Below, piece by piece: positions 61,101 through 64,000 of a DNA stretch of 64,000 bases. Both the position numbers and the translations under genes were made by a program. The notes beneath the pieces are model-generated. The model was not told the origin of the DNA and made no database searches. It worked only from the letters and a program-made list of their open reading frames with translations. This DNA is from Clytia hemisphaerica (Eukaryota; Cnidaria; Hydrozoa; Leptothecata; Clytiidae), in contig CACVBU010000386.1 in the NCBI GenBank assembly GCA_902728285.1, positions 124,001 through 188,000 on the forward strand, in the 5' to 3' direction. Every line of letters starts with the position of its first letter. Positions within the stretch are counted from its first letter, which is position 1.

Positions 61101-62979
61101 CCTATCCGGATCGTTAAGTAATCCATCGATCACATATCAGTGTAGCTGGAACCTCAATATTCCAGGATTAGAAAAAGCTATACCTGTTATCTTTTTTCTT
61201 TAAAGAATCAAAGAGTCATCAACATCGATAAATTACACACATTTCCTCAGAAACTTTTAAAATTATCTGCCATTATGACTTTCTTGAAAGCCGTTCCGAA
61301 ATAAACCAATCGGATTATGTATCGGAATTCCTATGGGAATTCTTTTCCGAGATTTGTAAAATAGCTAAGTCGGCAAAAAAACTTTTCCTGGGGGTTTGAG
61401 GAAAAATCCAGAACTGCTATCATTTGTTTTTTATTTAACCATATATTTAAATTTGCACTCAAAAATACTTACATAAATAAGTTAACAATATTCAATACAC
61501 TATTTTCATCTCTCAGAAAATAAACACTTACAGAACGACATAGTTTATCATTTGGAAAACCCCCGTATTTGGACCATTCTATCGTGGGTGCAAAATAGGG
61601 TGGAAACTAAGTAGCACCCTCAGTGCAAGATTACCGCCTCGTCTTTATTCGCCCGTGCGAGAATACGAGCTAATCATTTTTTTCTCGAGCGCTCAAGGGG
61701 AAAAGGAAAGTGATCAATATTCTTTGAAGGAAAAAGGTCAGAAACAAACCCAAAGACCAAAAGATGTATTTTGTTGTTGACAATCAATCCTGTGAAGATG
61801 AAAAAATTTCTGCTATGCATTTTTTTCGGAACGCTAAAAAACTCTAATTTTGATCTTTCCTTAAGGTAAAGAGGTTGCGAGATTTTGGTTAGCGAGACAA
61901 AAATCGCTAAAAAGCTGGTAAAATCGTAATCCTCAAAAATCGAAGTTCCAGCCTCACTGCATATCGATCCGTCACCGAGCCGTTCTGATGATCGATCCTA
62001 TCGAGCGCGGACGTCTGGACAAAAATATTGCGCGGCAGGCGAAAATTTTTCAGATTCATGAGTTTCAATTTGAGCAATTGAAGCCAACTATTAAGCTGAA
62101 TTATTTTAGCCCCCACGTTAAGTGATAAGATTTTAGCTCCCCCAAGTACATAGGTCCCCCAAAAAAAGTGGTGTACTTCCAGCCCCCTCCTCTTTTGGGA
62201 AAATTTTAGGGTTTACCCCCCCCCCAACCTCAACCAGCAGGGGTGGCTGACGCTATGTAAATGTCCGCCGTCCAAAATTCCCTGTATGCAACACCGGACT
62301 GACACCGGACTTATTGTGTCCAGTGTAACGAAAGGATACTTTTTGCCACCGGACAAATACACCGGACAGTCCGGTGTGTCGGCAGGGTCCTTAAAAAATT
62401 TGAAAGTTTTTTGTTGAGTGTCCCTTGGTTTCTGTAGTAAAAAGAAAGTTGTTATTGTGAGCTTTTAACATGCTTTAAATGGAGGTATTTTCACTGACTC
62501 CCAGGTGCTTTGATGATTGATTTAATAACATGAATGCATCATAAAACTACTAAATTAAAACATCTTACCGGCGATGGAGAAGGAGAGCTGCAGTCAACAT
62601 TCAAACTGTCTGAAAATGAATGTGTGCGAGGTCTTCTGATATGAGGACTCAAATTTAAGACTCTTTCATCATCAGAGAATGATGAGCTTCTACAACTGCT
62701 AGTACTTTTAGGACGCATCTTGTGAATTGTTGATGATTCTGGTGTTGATTCGTAACCATTCAAACTTCCACTTCGTTGACGCTGAAATGAACTAGCTTGG
62801 ATGACTGGAGAAAAAACAGCATCGCTATTCGATTCATTCATACCGTCATTGGGAGCAGATATTGTTCTTCTTAACAATTTATCAGCAACGGATAACTCAT
62901 CCTTTACAATATTTTCCTCAGTTTCCATCGGAGTTTCCTCTTTACCACCAGAATTTCTGGCTTGCTTCGATTCCGCCAT
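49171..62979 (-). CDS. PABIR1: PABIR/FAM122 family PP2A-B55 regulator
   Basis: Homologue of PABIR1/2 (FAM122A/B), nuclear inhibitors of protein phosphatase 2A holding the B55 subunit, acting in mitotic entry and the CHK1 checkpoint. Eight exons join in frame to 406 aa: 62569-62979, 55699-55743, 54564-54607, 54154-54208, 53600-53722, 51133-51203, 50160-50215, 49171-49586. Conserved landmarks in family order: LLRRTISAP (35-43), matching the LRRxxSAP phosphorylation/14-3-3 site; RVLQIRREESVDELTRE, the B55-binding helix; SRSWDETSWL; SPSLSSPVR; and SLSPSNLRPSILSSKRK, a basic nuclear signal. Longer than the human proteins (about 290 aa), with a larger serine-rich N-terminal part and a new serine/histidine-rich C-terminus. 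I chose the ATG at 62979 (context AAGATGG). An in-frame ATG at 63072 would add 31 residues with no family match. The symbol marks the family; vertebrate paralogues arose later. Confidence 0.88.
50897..51036 (-). mobile_element. tRNA-derived SINE, copy 2, PABIR intron 6
   Basis: On the minus strand it begins GTTGTAGTGGTGTGGTGATC (A-box-like TAGTGGTGTGG) and has the B box GAGTTCGATTCC at 50973-50984. Then comes the shared SINE body CACTTGGCAAGTGAACATAC and GCCCGGGTCAACCCATACC. Its tRNA-like head and body match copy 1 at 44166-44301 in the same orientation. Confidence 0.7.
54719..54906. mobile_element. Palindromic MITE in PABIR intron 2
   Basis: Arms of about 47 bp: ATGTATTATAACAACTCTTT..CACAAAGAAATGCAGCC and its reverse complement ending GTTGTTGTAATACAT. 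The spacer of about 95 bp holds GACGTCAAATC. No coding content. Confidence 0.7.
56171..56330. mobile_element. Uninterrupted relative of the 59.3-kb element end
   Basis: Shares with 59278-59409 the run GTGAAATTGTATGCTTTCAG, GAGTTTGTGGAC, AAATCAGAAAGAAATTGGCT and TATCGGTATGTAGTTGGACC. It then continues CCCAATGCC straight into AAAGTTTTTTGTTGA, which in the other copy appears only after 62400. It therefore shows roughly the sequence before the 59418-62391 insertion. Confidence 0.7.
56977..58454. mobile_element. hAT-like transposon, 1.48 kb, with internal tandem repeats
   Basis: Begins CAGGGGGGGGGGGTAGGGCCG and ends GTACCCCCCTG. It is flanked by CCCTGAA at 56970-56976 and 58455-58461. The inner ends are inverted: GCAGGGTACTAACCCATA against TATGGGTTAGTACCCTGC. 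Near the left end, a unit of about 50-55 bp containing TAGTACCGGGTACTTACTTT occurs three times plus a partial copy (57060-57235). No transposase frame, so non-autonomous. It lies in PABIR intron 1. Confidence 0.75.
58922..59409. mobile_element. Element X, TCGGCATTGGG ends, PABIR intron 1
   Basis: TCGGCATTGGGCTGATAAG (58922-58940) and its reverse complement with one mismatch (59391-59409) bound a 488-bp segment. Its right part is repeated at 56171-56330. Its right border coincides with the insertion point of the 59418-62391 element. Confidence 0.55.
59640..62257. mobile_element. Middle member of nested stack, CATAGTGTCAGCC ends
   Basis: CATAGTGTCAGCC at 59640-59652 and GGCTGACGCTATG at 62245-62257 are inverted with one mismatch, flanked by TAAAT on both sides (59635-59639 and 62258-62262). 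It splits the CCGGT element and is itself split by the element at 60761-62018. Near both ends lie GGTCCCCC-type runs. No open frame encoding a known transposase. Confidence 0.55.
60761..62018. mobile_element. Inner member of nested stack, 58-bp TIR, ATCGAT array
   Basis: The ends start CCAGACGTCCGCGCTCGATA and are inverted over about 58 bp with two mismatches (60761-60818 and 61961-62018). ACAAAA flanks both sides (60755-60760 and 62019-62024). Inside the left part is a 22-bp tandem unit (ATTAACGATCGATGACGA core, 60920-61015) plus many further ATCGAT words. 1258 bp, no transposase frame. Being uninterrupted and with well-matched ends, it is the youngest insertion in the stack. Confidence 0.75.
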
Positions 62980-64000
62980 CTTTACTTCTAGCCTATTCCG
63001 ATTAGCTCTCAATCTCAAAACCCGAAAAGCTTTCGAAACACTTGAAACGTATGGATAGAGTACAAAGGCCAACCCTGTCTAGTCTAAATCAAAACAAAAC
63101 TGTGAGACTATTTTTTTTCTTTCGCGCAAAGTTTTTTCCTCGAAGGTCCCAGACCTCCGAAGCTCCCCCATCTCAACAAACACCCGTCACCGCCCTAAAC
63201 CGCTCGCCTTGTGAAGGGCGAAAATTTGGGATAGAATCGCATGAACCAAAAATAGAAAAATGTCTATAAATTTCTCTACTTAGTACTTAGCCCGGGGGGG
63301 TACTTAGGCAAATGGAGGGTACGGTATGTGCCGCCCTTAAGGGTACCTTTTTTGGACTTCCAAAGTCCCGCTAAGGGTCGGAAAAATCAGAAAATCAAAT
63401 TTCAGTCCCAGTAAGGGTCGAAAAAAAAGGAAAATTTCAACTTTTTACCCCCTGAAAGATCGAAATTTGGTCAAAATTGGTCAAATTAGTCCCGCTAAGG
63501 GTCGTAAAATTCCCAAAATTTTCCTTTGTTTTCTCCTTTTTAGTCCCGGTAAGGGTCCAAAGTTCGAAAGTCGGGCGGCACCCCCCCGTCAGCTCGCAAT
63601 CCTAGTACCCCCCCCCCCCGGGGTACTTAGTCCATTTTCGATTTTGTTTTAACTTGTACGAACCGTCTCCTCTCTAGTGTCAGAAGCAGCCGGCGAATAA
63701 GTTTTTTAGAAATATGTGCTCTCATCTTCTAGGAGATCAAATGTTATGACCTTTCTATTTTTTATACAAATGATGTGTTCTGATTTCTAGGAAACATTTA
63801 TCGCACTATTTGTCTCCCTAAACTTATCACTACTTTATGGTTTGATGTGTTCTAAAATCTAGGAACAACAGTTTGCCAATACAAACTTGTAAGATATTTG
63901 TTTTTCTCCACGAAAGATGTGTTCTGAAAATTTCTAGGGTTACTAGGCAACAGAACAAGAACACCAACCTCGTCCCCATGACGATTTGCTTTTTATATAG
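62980..64000. other. Upstream region of PABIR
   Basis: Should hold the PABIR 5' leader and promoter. An in-frame extension without family similarity reaches 63072. No upstream gene is visible to the window end. The CCCGGGG-ended element at 63291-63622 sits about 310 bases upstream of the start codon. Confidence 0.45.
63291..63622. mobile_element. CCCGGGG-ended short transposon, copy 2
   Basis: Starts CCCGGGGGGGTAC and ends in a C-run followed by GGGG. It is flanked by a perfect 8-bp duplication GTACTTAG (63283-63290 and 63623-63630). The inner sequence ACGGTATGTGC is shared with the element at 23072-23413. CCCGCTAAGGGTCG-type units recur at least five times inside. Confidence 0.75.

Larger units (their letters stand above)
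59418..62391. mobile_element. CCGGT-repeat transposon, outer member of nested stack
   Basis: Ends AGGACCCTGCTGAC and GTCGGCAGGGTCCT (13 of 14 match), flanked by a perfect 8-bp duplication TAAAAAAT (59410-59417 and 62392-62399), as for hAT elements. Both ends are rich in ACACCGGAC / GTCCGGTGT words (at least eight on the left, five on the right). Its interior is interrupted by the element at 59640-62257. Without that insert it would be about 350 bp. Confidence 0.75.

Noticed and set aside
62980..63072. Longer PABIR N-terminus from the ATG at 63072
   Set aside because: The 31 extra residues do not resemble the family, while the ATG at 62979 has better context and starts an acidic/serine-rich leader like other members.

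Overview
The window is eukaryotic nuclear DNA from an invertebrate animal. It is AT-rich, its genes are split by GT-AG introns, and it carries animal gene families among many small DNA transposons and other repeats. I cannot name the species from the sequence. I assembled three protein-coding genes exon by exon; all three are on the minus strand, and their exons join in frame from ATG to stop. (1) 11842-18124: importin alpha of the alpha-3 (KPNA3/KPNA4) type, 15 coding exons, 515 aa. (2) 28589-45994: a Discs-large (DLG) MAGUK scaffold with three PDZ domains, SH3 and guanylate-kinase-like domain, 15 coding exons, 786 aa. (3) 49171-62979: a PABIR/FAM122 (PP2A-B55 inhibitor) homologue, 8 coding exons, 406 aa.

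Region by region: 1-2498 shows no supported gene, only a degenerate tandem repeat at 985-1380. 2499-4473 is a broken non-LTR retrotransposon on the plus strand, ending in a palindromic hairpin and a TA tract. 4543-9323 on the minus strand holds short, basic, exon-like open segments with good splice donors. Two of them (4543-4731 and 5590-5772) are clearly diverged duplicates of each other; the family is not recognised. 5.8-11.8 kb also holds a pair of related MITEs and a hAT-like element. 18.2-28.1 kb, between importin alpha and DLG, contains no gene I can support but several inverted-repeat elements. 46.0-49.1 kb lies between DLG and PABIR and holds a piggyBac-type MITE. PABIR intron 1 (55744-62568) is a stack of transposons inserted into one another. 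63.0-64.0 kb, upstream of PABIR, holds one more short TIR element.

The three genes work in separate processes (nuclear import, cell-polarity and junction scaffolding, and PP2A-B55/cell-cycle control). Nothing here suggests they are functionally linked beyond lying on the same strand. The most distinctive features are the dense set of small TIR elements with G/C-run ends, several with recoverable target-site duplications, the nested insertion at 58.9-62.4 kb with a related uninterrupted sequence at 56.2 kb, and the duplicated basic exons near the left end.
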